A DNA stretch of 11,549 bases from an uncultured bacterium (GTDB lineage Bacteria; Cyanobacteriota; Vampirovibrionia; Gastranaerophilales; Gastranaerophilaceae). This document shows positions 5,409 to 11,549 of this stretch, piece after piece. Made by a program: the position numbers and the translations under genes. The DNA is taken from positions 1 to 11,549 of the forward strand of contig URYF01000051.1 in NCBI GenBank assembly GCA_900551965.1. The letters run 5' to 3'. The notes under the pieces were generated by a model that saw only the letters and a program-made list of their open reading frames with translations, was not told the DNA's origin and made no database searches. How positions within the stretch are numbered: position 1 is the first letter of the stretch; every line of letters begins with the position of its first letter.

Positions 5409-6956
5409 ATGAATTTAACAGTAAATCCTTATGATATAAGAACTAAACAGCCGAAATTTACAGGAGCGATAGACGGTGTATTAACAACAGCATTAAGAAC
5501 TTTAGACACAAATGATATGGCAAATGCCGTGTTGATTGATCTTGGAGCTATGGTAGGACCAAGAACCGCTTACGATACAACTCACAGAAATAAAGAAGCA
5601 GGTTTTGAAACATTTTTTAGGGAGGTTAGCGGAACATTTATTAATTGTTTATCTGCAGGGTTATTTGCGGTTGCTATTTCAAGATTGATTGCAGATAAGG
5701 TTATGCCTGAGGTTAAAATTTCTCCTGATACCTGGTACAGTGATGATTCTTTAAAAACTTTGAAAAATGCCTGGAATAGCGCTGATGGTAATACAGAAAA
5801 TTATGTTCGCAATGTTTTGGATAATTTGAGCGGACGTGATGGGGTAAATGTTAATAGATTCCAAGATATAAACTGGCAAAATGTTGAGTGGAATGATGAA
5901 AAGGCTTGGAAAAACATAACCTGGCAGAATGAAAAATATAACAATATAACAGAAACATTAAAAACTAAAAATGGTGTTATAAAAACATTGGCTGAAGTTA
6001 TTCATGATAAAGAAATTGCAAAAACTGATAAAAATAATATTTTAAAAATTATGGAAGCTCGTATAACAAATGCTCTTGGTGCTAACAGAGATTTAACGGT
6101 TGATGTTGGCGGTGCAAAATGGGGTGAAAAATTACAAAATATCCTGAGAGATACTTATGATATGGGAAGAGATATTTTCACTAATAAAAATGTTGATATA
6201 GATTCTGCATTGAAAAAAGCTGCAAAAATCAATAAGATTAAGATTTTTGGAGCACTTGCCGGAGCTTCTGCTTTGGGGCTGACAAATCAGTATATCAATA
6301 GAAAACTTACAGAAAAACGTACAGGTAAAAAAGGTTTTGTAGGTGATGTAGGTTATGCTGAAAATAAAGATAACACTGGAGCTGAACCTGTTAAGAAAAG
6401 CAAATATCTATGGCTTAAAAAGCTTGTGGCAAGTGCCGGCATGATCGGTATGGTAATTGGTGTTATGAGGGTAAAAAATCCTAAAGATTTTGTTAAAAAA
6501 CTTCAATTTACAGGGCCGGTTACAAGTGGTAACGCAATTAAAACAGTTTATGCTTCAACTATTGTTGGAAGATTTTTGGCAGCGGATAATGATACCGAAC
6601 TTAGAGAATCTGTCACACGTGATTATTTTGGATTCTTAAACTGGCTTGTATTTGGCGGGTTTGCAGCAAAAGGGGTTGCTAACCTTTTAGATAAAAAACG
6701 TGAAAACTTATTTAATATTTCAAAAGACGGCAAAGGGGTAAAACACTGGCTTAATGATATCAGTTTAAAAACACATTCTGAGATTGCCGCAAAAGGTAAG
6801 GCTTTTGCTAAGAAAAATATTTGGAAACTTAATGTTGCACATATTTCAGGTTTATTGTATTCAGGAATTACGCTGGGTTATTTACTTCCTATGATTAATG
6901 ATAAGCTTACAAAAATGCGAGCTAAAAAACAGCAAAATATTCATACATTAGGATAA
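5409..6956 (+). CDS. Unrecognised multi-helix membrane protein with N-terminal FTGA motif
   Basis: A 516-residue protein I cannot assign to a family. It starts at the second of two adjacent ATG codons because GGAG (5400-5403) is five bases from 5409; an upstream TTG at 5349 would sit inside the terminator. The N-terminus has KQPKFTGAIDG (residues 13-23) and a charged-neutral helical segment, not a signal peptide. Hydrophobic helices can be read near 77-96, 279-294, 338-354, 407-423 and 478-494, often bearing glycine/alanine small-residue runs (GALAGASALG, SAGMIGMVIG). The loop at about 100-275 is hydrophilic and includes two tryptophan-rich copies of a (I/E)xWQN(V/E) pattern around residues 154-174. 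A second FTG occurs near 367. It is transcribed behind the small-ORF leader and terminator; a weak own promoter (TTGTCG 5363-5368, GATAAT 5387-5392, 18-base spacing) is also possible. Confidence 0.7.
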   Translation: MNLTVNPYDIRTKQPKFTGAIDGVLTTALRTLDTNDMANAVLIDLGAMVGPRTAYDTTHRNKEAGFETFFREVSGTFINCLSAGLFAVAISRLIADKVMPEVKISPDTWYSDDSLKTLKNAWNSADGNTENYVRNVLDNLSGRDGVNVNRFQDINWQNVEWNDEKAWKNITWQNEKYNNITETLKTKNGVIKTLAEVIHDKEIAKTDKNNILKIMEARITNALGANRDLTVDVGGAKWGEKLQNILRDTYDMGRDIFTNKNVDIDSALKKAAKINKIKIFGALAGASALGLTNQYINRKLTEKRTGKKGFVGDVGYAENKDNTGAEPVKKSKYLWLKKLVASAGMIGMVIGVMRVKNPKDFVKKLQFTGPVTSGNAIKTVYASTIVGRFLAADNDTELRESVTRDYFGFLNWLVFGGFAAKGVANLLDKKRENLFNISKDGKGVKHWLNDISLKTHSEIAAKGKAFAKKNIWKLNVAHISGLLYSGITLGYLLPMINDKLTKMRAKKQQNIHTLG

Positions 6957-6975
6957 TGAATAATATTTGAACGAA

Positions 6976-6984
6976 TGGTATAAT
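6976..6984 (+). promoter_or_regulatory. Extended -10 promoter of the flavin reductase gene
   Basis: TGG directly precedes TATAAT (6979-6984), an extended -10. No good -35 is present at the usual distance. The start near 6991 gives a leader of about 26 bases containing AGGAGA (7003-7008). Confidence 0.6.
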
Positions 6985-7016
6985 TTATCAATAATACAAT
7001 TCAGGAGAGATGTGCT

Positions 7017-7640
7017 GTGAATATTAACATTTTAAAAAATTTATCATACGGTGTATATGTTATTTCAACACCTGACGGAGAGAAGTCAACCGGCTGTATT
7101 GCAAACAGTCTTATGCAAATTACCTATGATACAATTGCCGTGAGTATAAATCATAAAAATTATACTAATGAATGTATAAAAAAATATAAAAGATTTGCGA
7201 TTTCAATTTTAGGGGTTGAATCTGATGATAATGTAATTCCGATTTTCGGGTTTCAATCAGGGCATGATGTTGATAAATTTTCGGGCATTAAGACCATAAA
7301 TATTGACGGTATTGATATTATTGAAAATTCTGTCGGGTATATTATTTGTGAGTTGGCTGATAGCATGGAAACAGAAACTCATACTGTATTTTTAGGTAAA
7401 ATAACAAATGGTGAAATTCTGCATGAGCAAATTCCAATGACATACGCTTATTATCATGCGGTGAAAAAAGGTACAAGTCCAAAGAATGCTCCAACATATA
7501 TTGAAGAAAATACGGAAGCCAAATTAGCGTATAAATGCAGGATTTGCGGTTATATATACGAGGGTGATATAACTAAAGAACCTGATACTTATGTTTGTCC
7601 TGTTTGTAAAAAAGGAAAAGAGTTTTTCGATAAAATATAA
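7017..7640 (+). CDS. Flavin reductase-rubredoxin fusion (high-molecular-weight rubredoxin type)
   Basis: A 207-residue cytoplasmic redox protein. Residues 1-160 form an FMN-binding split-barrel flavin reductase domain, starting with the typical LSYGVYVISTPDG and TGCIANSLMQIT. Residues 170-207 are a rubredoxin with the iron ligands Cys174, Cys177 (CRICGYIYEGD) and Cys194, Cys197 (CPVCKKGKEFF). In anaerobes such as Moorella this fusion (Hrb) passes electrons from NAD(P)H through FMN to rubredoxin iron and on to flavodiiron proteins that reduce O2 or NO; that role here is by family. The start is GTG at 7017, eight bases after AGGAGA. The ATG at 7010 reaches a stop after five codons, so it is not the start. 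Own promoter; no partner flavodiiron gene is in the window. Confidence 0.9.
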   Translation: MNINILKNLSYGVYVISTPDGEKSTGCIANSLMQITYDTIAVSINHKNYTNECIKKYKRFAISILGVESDDNVIPIFGFQSGHDVDKFSGIKTINIDGIDIIENSVGYIICELADSMETETHTVFLGKITNGEILHEQIPMTYAYYHAVKKGTSPKNAPTYIEENTEAKLAYKCRICGYIYEGDITKEPDTYVCPVCKKGKEFFDKI

Positions 7641-7677
7641 TTGTTAAATTTAAGCTTTTGGCATGGTTTTTAACAAT
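7640..7677 (+). repeat. Inverted repeat after the flavin reductase gene
   Basis: ATTGTTAAA (7640-7648) and TTTAACAAT (7669-7677) are perfect 9-bp arms around a 20-base spacer. The left arm begins at the last base of the stop codon. It is all but free of G-C pairs and no T run follows, so it is a poor terminator; an mRNA 3' structure or binding site is possible. Confidence 0.3.
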
Positions 7678-7883
7678 AATTAGTGTAAATTTTACAAATG
7701 TTAATTCTTCTTATCATGAGTTAATATTTTATGTTTTTTATTGCCATTTGCATGACCTTTGATTAGATTGTGTTTGGGCAAGTATGTTTAGTTTCGTAAC
7801 AAAATTTATCGGTCAAAAGATTCATCTTTTTATAATTCTTCTTATTTTTTTGATTGATTTATGATAAAATAGTTGAATAAAAG
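7678..7883 (+). other. Non-coding upstream region of nrdD
   Basis: I see no gene on either strand here. It holds a 13-base palindrome TGTAAA-T-TTTACA (7684-7696), which could be an operator, a loose TTGCC/GGCAA pairing (7741-7745 with 7777-7781), and two candidate -10 elements for nrdD: TATAAT at 7831-7836 and TAAAAT at 7865-7870. The second would start the transcript near 7877, just ahead of the riboswitch, with only a weak -35 (TTATTT, 7842-7847). Confidence 0.4.
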
Positions 7884-7978
7884 AGATTAAGGGAAGTAAA
7901 GGTGAAAGTCCTTCACTGGTCCGCAACCGTTAAAGTCGGAATACTTAATTTGTCATGCGGCTTACGAGACTGAGGAGA
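7884..7978 (+). promoter_or_regulatory. Compact cobalamin (B12) riboswitch controlling nrdDG
   Basis: Core blocks of the cobalamin aptamer appear in order: GGGAAG (7891-7896), GGTGAAAGTCC (7901-7911) forming a stem AAGG/CCTT, CTGGTCCGCAACCG (7916-7929), and AGTCGGAATAC (7934-7944). The closing helix pairs AGATTAAG (7884-7891) with CTTAATTT (7944-7951). A hairpin closed by GTC/GAC (7952-7954, 7968-7970) carries TGCGG (7956-7960), perfectly complementary to the loop CCGCA (7921-7925): the kissing-loop that defines this class. It has no large peripheral arm, like the small Cbl-II (env8-type) class. The hairpin abuts the GAGGAGA ribosome binding site (7972-7978), so ligand binding probably blocks translation initiation. 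No terminator is present. Confidence 0.9.
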
Positions 7979-7984
7979 TTTATT

Positions 7985-10249
7985 ATGCAAAATGCGGTAA
8001 ATAAGAATGGGAAAGAAAATGTAGTCGGATTGTCACAGGCTCATGTATCTGATGCAATTAAAAGAGTTCATGACTCTAATACAATGTTTGCAAAACAGAT
8101 TATTGAAAGTGCTTCCCGTCTGACTGATTCTGTTTGTATTATTAAAAAAGACGGTACAAAAGAATCTTATAATGTACAAAAAGTTATAAATGCTGTTAAA
8201 AAATCTGCAGCACGTATGTTGATAACTTTTTCCGAAGAAGATTTGAAACGAATTTGTGATTTTGTTAACAAAAATGTCAGCGATTTACAAAAAGATGTTA
8301 TTTCAATTGCCGAAATTCACAATATTGTTGAAAGCGCATTGGAAAGCATAAGTCCTAGTGTTGCTAAAAGTTATAGAAATTATAGAAATTATAAAACTGA
8401 TTTTGTTGCTATGCTTGATAAAGTTTACCAAGAAAGCCAGAAAATTATGTATATCGGAGATAAAGAAAACTCAAATTCCGATTCAGCTCTTGTTTCTACA
8501 AAACGTTCTTTGATTTTTAATCAGTTGAATAAAGAATTGTACAAGAAATTTTTCTTAACTGTAGATGATTTACAGGCAATCAGAGAGGGTTATATCTATA
8601 TCCACGATATGTCAGCGCGTCGTGATACTATGAATTGCTGCTTATTTAATGTTGCAGAGGTTCTTAAAGGCGGATTTGAAATGGGTAATCTTTGGTATAA
8701 CGAACCAAAAACTCTTGATGTTGCCTTTGATGTTATCGGTGATATTGTAATGGCTGCAGCAAGTCAGCAATATGGTGGATTTACCGTACCGGAAGTTGAT
8801 AAAATCCTAGCACCTTATGCTGAAAAATCTTATCAAAAACAGTATGACAGATATATCTGTATGGGATTATCTTTTGAAAAAGCTAGAGAAGAAGCTATAA
8901 AAGATGTTCAAAATGATTATGAGCAAGGTTTTCAAGGCTGGGAATACAAGTTTAATACAGTTGCATCTTCTCGTGGTGATTATCCGTTTATTACAATGAC
9001 TATGGGACTTGGCACAGGTGAATTTGAAAAAATGGCATCATTTACAATGTTGAGAATTCACGCAAAGGGTCAGGGTAAAAAAGATAATAAAAAGCCTGTT
9101 TTATTCCCTAAAATTGTATTTTTATACGATGAAAATCTTCACGGTAAAGGCGGAGAACTTGAAGATTTATTTGAAGCAGGTGTTGAATGCTCCAGAAAGA
9201 CAATGTATCCGGATTGGTTATCTTTAACAGGTGAAGGTTATATTGCAAGTATGTATAAAAAATACAAAAAGGTTATTTCACCAATGGGCTGCAGAGCGTT
9301 CCTTTCTCCTTGGTATGAGCGCGGCGGAATGACTCCTGCAGATGAAAATGATGTACCTGTATTTGTCGGTAGATTTAATATTGGGGCAGTTAGTCTGCAC
9401 TTACCGATGATTTTGGCAAAAGCAAGACATGAAAGCAAAGATTTCTATGAAGTTTTGGATTATTATATGGAGCTTATCAGAAAAATCCATATCAGAACTT
9501 ATGAGTATTTAGGCGAGATGAAAGCTTCTGTAAACCCTCTTGCATATTGCCAGGGCGGATTTTACGGCGGTCATTTGAAACCGTCTGATAAAATTAAACC
9601 GTTATTAAAAGCTGCAACCGCATCTTTTGGTATCACTGCGTTGAATGAATTGCAGGAACTTTATAACGGCAAATCTTTGGTTGAAGACGGAGATTTTGCA
9701 GTTGAAGTTATGGAATACATCAATAAAAAAGTTAATGAATACAAAGAAGAAGACGGAAATCTTTATGCTATTTACGGTACTCCCGCTGAAAATCTTTGTG
9801 GTTTACAGGTTAAACAATTCAGAAAAAAATATGGTATAAAAGATAAAGTTTCAGATAGAGGATATGTTTCAAACAGTTTCCACTGTCATGTTGCGGAACA
9901 AATTTCACCGATTGAAAAACAGGATTTGGAAAACAGATTTTGGGATTTATTCAACGGCGGTAAAATTCAGTATGTGAAATATCCGATTTCTTATAATAAA
10001 GAAGCTATTAAAACATTATTAAACCGTGCAATGAAAAAAGGTTTTTATGAAGGTGTAAACTTATCCTTGGCATATTGTGACGATTGCGGACATCAGGAGC
10101 TTTCAATGGATGTTTGTCCAAAATGCGGAAGCAGAAACCTTACAAAAATTGACCGTATGAACGGATATCTTTCATATTCAAGAGTTAACGGCGATACTCG
10201 TCTTAACGAAGCCAAAATGGAAGAAATTAAGGACAGGGTGAGCATGTAA
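7985..10249 (+). CDS. nrdD: Anaerobic (class III) ribonucleoside-triphosphate reductase, large subunit
   Basis: A 754-residue cytoplasmic glycyl-radical enzyme that reduces ribonucleoside triphosphates to dNTPs without oxygen. An ATP-cone allosteric domain is at about 49-140 (CIIKKDGTKESYNVQKVINAV). The catalytic barrel includes MNCCLFN (Cys218/219) and MGCRAFLSPW (Cys436), candidate active-site cysteines. A C-terminal zinc site has CDDCG and CPKCG (Cys698, 701, 711, 714). It ends with RMNGYLS, placing the radical glycine at Gly727. The start is ATG 7985 because GAGGAGA (7972-7978) is properly spaced; the in-frame ATG at 7955 lies inside the riboswitch hairpin. A duplicated RNY (coded near 8373-8391) is a tiny internal repeat. 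It is controlled by the B12 riboswitch and followed at once by its activase. Confidence 0.96.
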   Translation: MQNAVNKNGKENVVGLSQAHVSDAIKRVHDSNTMFAKQIIESASRLTDSVCIIKKDGTKESYNVQKVINAVKKSAARMLITFSEEDLKRICDFVNKNVSDLQKDVISIAEIHNIVESALESISPSVAKSYRNYRNYKTDFVAMLDKVYQESQKIMYIGDKENSNSDSALVSTKRSLIFNQLNKELYKKFFLTVDDLQAIREGYIYIHDMSARRDTMNCCLFNVAEVLKGGFEMGNLWYNEPKTLDVAFDVIGDIVMAAASQQYGGFTVPEVDKILAPYAEKSYQKQYDRYICMGLSFEKAREEAIKDVQNDYEQGFQGWEYKFNTVASSRGDYPFITMTMGLGTGEFEKMASFTMLRIHAKGQGKKDNKKPVLFPKIVFLYDENLHGKGGELEDLFEAGVECSRKTMYPDWLSLTGEGYIASMYKKYKKVISPMGCRAFLSPWYERGGMTPADENDVPVFVGRFNIGAVSLHLPMILAKARHESKDFYEVLDYYMELIRKIHIRTYEYLGEMKASVNPLAYCQGGFYGGHLKPSDKIKPLLKAATASFGITALNELQELYNGKSLVEDGDFAVEVMEYINKKVNEYKEEDGNLYAIYGTPAENLCGLQVKQFRKKYGIKDKVSDRGYVSNSFHCHVAEQISPIEKQDLENRFWDLFNGGKIQYVKYPISYNKEAIKTLLNRAMKKGFYEGVNLSLAYCDDCGHQELSMDVCPKCGSRNLTKIDRMNGYLSYSRVNGDTRLNEAKMEEIKDRVSM

Positions 10250-10737
10250 TGAATTACCACGATATAACAAAAGACGACATGCTTAACGGAGATGGATTAA
10301 GAACAGTGCTGTGGGTTTCAGGCTGCACGCATCATTGTGAAGGCTGTCAAAATCCTATTACCTGGGATTTAGCAGGCGGTTTACCGTTTGACGAGGCTGC
10401 AGAAGAAGAACTTTTTGAAGCTATGGGTGCTGAACAATGTTCAGGAATAACTTTTAGCGGCGGAGATCCGCTCCATCCGTTTAATCGTTCTGAAGTTTTC
10501 AGGTTGGCTGAAAAATGTAAAAAACTTTTTCCAAATAAAACAGTTTGGGCTTATACCGGATTTTTATGGGAAAATGTCAAAGATGAAGAAGGTATGAAAT
10601 ATATCGATGTATTAGCTGACGGCAGATTTGTTAAAGAATTAAATGATAACAATCTTCATTGGGTTGGAAGTTCAAATCAGCGTGTTATCAATGTTCAAGA
10701 AACCTTAAAAAGTGATAAAGTTGTTTTACACGAATAG
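10249..10737 (+). CDS. nrdG: Anaerobic ribonucleotide reductase activase (radical SAM)
   Basis: A 162-residue radical-SAM enzyme that uses a 4Fe-4S cluster and S-adenosylmethionine to create the glycyl radical on NrdD. The cluster motif CTHHCEGC (Cys26, Cys30, Cys33; CX3CX2C) is followed by the SAM-contact FSGGDPL (69-75). The length matches NrdG (about 155-175). It begins MNYHDITKDDMLNGDGLR, the usual NrdG N-terminus. Its ATG shares one base with the nrdD stop (TAATG), so translation is likely coupled, helped by AGGGTGAG in the nrdD tail. Both genes thus come under the B12 riboswitch. Confidence 0.95.
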   Translation: MNYHDITKDDMLNGDGLRTVLWVSGCTHHCEGCQNPITWDLAGGLPFDEAAEEELFEAMGAEQCSGITFSGGDPLHPFNRSEVFRLAEKCKKLFPNKTVWAYTGFLWENVKDEEGMKYIDVLADGRFVKELNDNNLHWVGSSNQRVINVQETLKSDKVVLHE

Positions 10738-10749
10738 ATGAAATTGTAG

Positions 10750-10794
10750 ATAAGAAAAAACGGACTTTAAAAGCTAAAGTCCGTTTTTTCTTAT
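10750..10794. terminator. Bidirectional intrinsic terminator
   Basis: A 20-bp perfect stem (10750-10769 with 10775-10794) around the loop AAAGC. The G-C-containing core CGGACTTTA is flanked by A6 on the left and T6 on the right, so it can stop nrdDG transcripts and those of the convergent gene at 10820-11458. Confidence 0.93.
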
Positions 10795-10819
10795 AAATAT
10801 ATTGGCGCGAGCAAATAAA

Positions 10820-11458
10820 TTATTTTTTTATTCCAAAGAATACAGCATTTGCAAATTCTTCGCCGTATTGATTTTTTATGCGTAGATAATCTTCGCCGTT
10901 CATAATTTTTTCACGGTAGTTTAGTTTTACAACCGCTGGCTCTGCTTTAGCTTCTACTGGTGTTTTAACCGGTTTTACTTCCGGTAGGGGTGCAGTTTTA
11001 GCAGGTTCTGCCGGTTGTTTTATAATCTGAGGCTGCGGAGTTTGTGTCAGAGTTTCTTCTATTTGAGGGTCTTGTTTTGTTTTAGCCGGTTCTGTTAATC
11101 TTCTTTCATAACGGCGTTGGTTTTTCATTTCTGTAGACATTCTTTTTTTGTTTTTGCCAAGTTGGTTGTAATCTCTAACGTCTAATTTTTCTTTAATAAA
11201 TACATCTATATTTTCTTTTGGAATATCTTCCCCTTCGAATTTTTGAAATACTTTATAACCGATAGTTTTTAATCTTTTTACAAAGTTGGCATCTTCACTG
11301 TTAGGTATAGATACTCTTGCGTTTCCGACTTTGCTGTTTCCGATAAGCCCGTTTGGGTATGATTCAATAAGATCTTTTAATTTAGCCTTTTTAGCGGAAT
11401 TAATTCCTGCTTGTGTTATAGGAATGCGGTATGTTGATGTAAAATTAATTTCTGTCAT
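10820..11458 (-). CDS. Unrecognised proline/lysine-rich protein with N-terminal NFTSTYRIPI motif
   Basis: A 212-residue protein of unknown function. The start is ATG 11458 because AAGGAG (11465-11470) is six bases upstream; the longer form from 11488 would place this ribosome binding site inside the gene. Residues 1-95 look folded: INFTSTYRIPITQAGINSAKK, then mixed helix/strand with RVSIPNSEDANFVKRLKTIGYKVFQKF. From about 96-175 it is low-complexity, rich in Lys, Arg, Pro, Ala, Thr and Gln with repeated EPAKT, a disordered linker. The last 35 residues (NYREKIMNGEDYLRIKNQYGEEFANAVFFG) are again ordered and helical. There is no signal peptide or membrane helix. The N-terminal pattern is, from memory, typical of gut Melainabacteria; I cannot say what it does. 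Confidence 0.7.
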   Translation of the reverse strand: MTEINFTSTYRIPITQAGINSAKKAKLKDLIESYPNGLIGNSKVGNARVSIPNSEDANFVKRLKTIGYKVFQKFEGEDIPKENIDVFIKEKLDVRDYNQLGKNKKRMSTEMKNQRRYERRLTEPAKTKQDPQIEETLTQTPQPQIIKQPAEPAKTAPLPEVKPVKTPVEAKAEPAVVKLNYREKIMNGEDYLRIKNQYGEEFANAVFFGIKK

Positions 11459-11499
11459 TTTATACTCCTTTTTTGTTATAAAACTCATAAAAATATTTT

Positions 11500-11529
11500 T
11501 TGCAAAATTTATAAAAATTTTGTTATAAT
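11500..11529 (+). promoter_or_regulatory. Promoter reading out of the right edge
   Basis: TTGCAA (11500-11505) and TATAAT (11524-11529) lie 18 bases apart, with TGT in front of the -10 (extended -10). No gene follows within the window; it probably serves the next plus-strand gene. Confidence 0.45.
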
Positions 11530-11549
11530 TATTAAAAATTATTAAGAAA

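Noticed and set aside
7741..7781. Possible second structured RNA upstream of nrdD
   Set aside because: Only a 5-bp TTGCC/GGCAA pairing was found, with no conserved riboswitch core or terminator.
7955..7984. Longer form of NrdD starting at ATG 7955
   Set aside because: These codons are the kissing-loop hairpin and ribosome binding site of the riboswitch; GAGGAGA serves the ATG at 7985.
8373..8391. Short tandem repeat TATAGAAAT in nrdD
   Set aside because: It only duplicates the residues RNY within a helical part of the protein; no array and no sign of a mobile element.
9238..9839. Overlapping frames inside nrdD
   Set aside because: Shadows of a clearly conserved coding sequence.
11459..11488. 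Longer form of the right-hand minus-strand gene starting at 11488
   Set aside because: A good AAGGAG (11465-11470) lies within this stretch and is correctly spaced for the ATG at 11458.

Overview
The window is AT-rich bacterial DNA with short intergenic gaps, Shine-Dalgarno sites of the AGGAG type and ordinary -35/-10 promoters. It looks like a strict anaerobe: it has an oxygen-sensitive class III ribonucleotide reductase with its activase, and a flavin reductase fused to rubredoxin. Several proteins that I cannot place in known families carry a short N-terminal aromatic-[S/T]-[G/S] motif (KFTGA, NFTSTYRIPI). From memory this is common in gut Melainabacteria (Vampirovibrionia, Gastranaerophilales), the non-photosynthetic sister group of cyanobacteria. 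That placement is an inference and no sequence search was possible.

Layout from left to right. 26-571 (+) is a Cys-based tyrosine/dual-specificity phosphatase. 661-1467 (+) is an HD-domain phosphohydrolase. 1500-2432 (-) is a ten-helix EamA/DMT transporter. It is divergent from 2505-2987 (+), a small TPR protein, and their promoters overlap. 2992-3678 (-) is a DUF4145/HEPN-like protein with a lysine-rich linker and a C-terminal membrane anchor. 3801-5099 (+) is glucose-6-phosphate isomerase (pgi), followed by an intrinsic terminator. 5175-5378 holds a strong promoter, a 26-residue serine-rich small ORF and a second perfect terminator whose 5' arm can pair instead with a sequence inside the small ORF. 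This is followed by 5409-6956 (+), a large unrecognised membrane protein. 7017-7640 (+) is the flavin reductase-rubredoxin fusion. A 344-base gap holds a compact cobalamin riboswitch directly upstream of nrdD (7985-10249) and nrdG (10249-10737), which overlap by one base. A 20-bp bidirectional terminator separates them from 10820-11458 (-), an unrecognised proline/lysine-rich protein. A promoter at the right edge reads out of the window.

How the genes fit together. Two RNA-level control elements stand out. The cobalamin riboswitch probably shuts off the B12-independent ribonucleotide reductase when B12 is available, which predicts a B12-dependent class II enzyme elsewhere in the genome. The 5175-5378 leader has the geometry of a translation-coupled attenuator: a short ORF with four consecutive UCC serine codons, then mutually exclusive hairpins, then a terminator. 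It is the best candidate for an undescribed element here. Two genes (26-571 and 2992-3678) have a -10-like hexamer exactly six bases before ATG and no Shine-Dalgarno, suggesting leaderless mRNAs. No rRNA, tRNA, CRISPR array, insertion sequence or phage gene was recognised.
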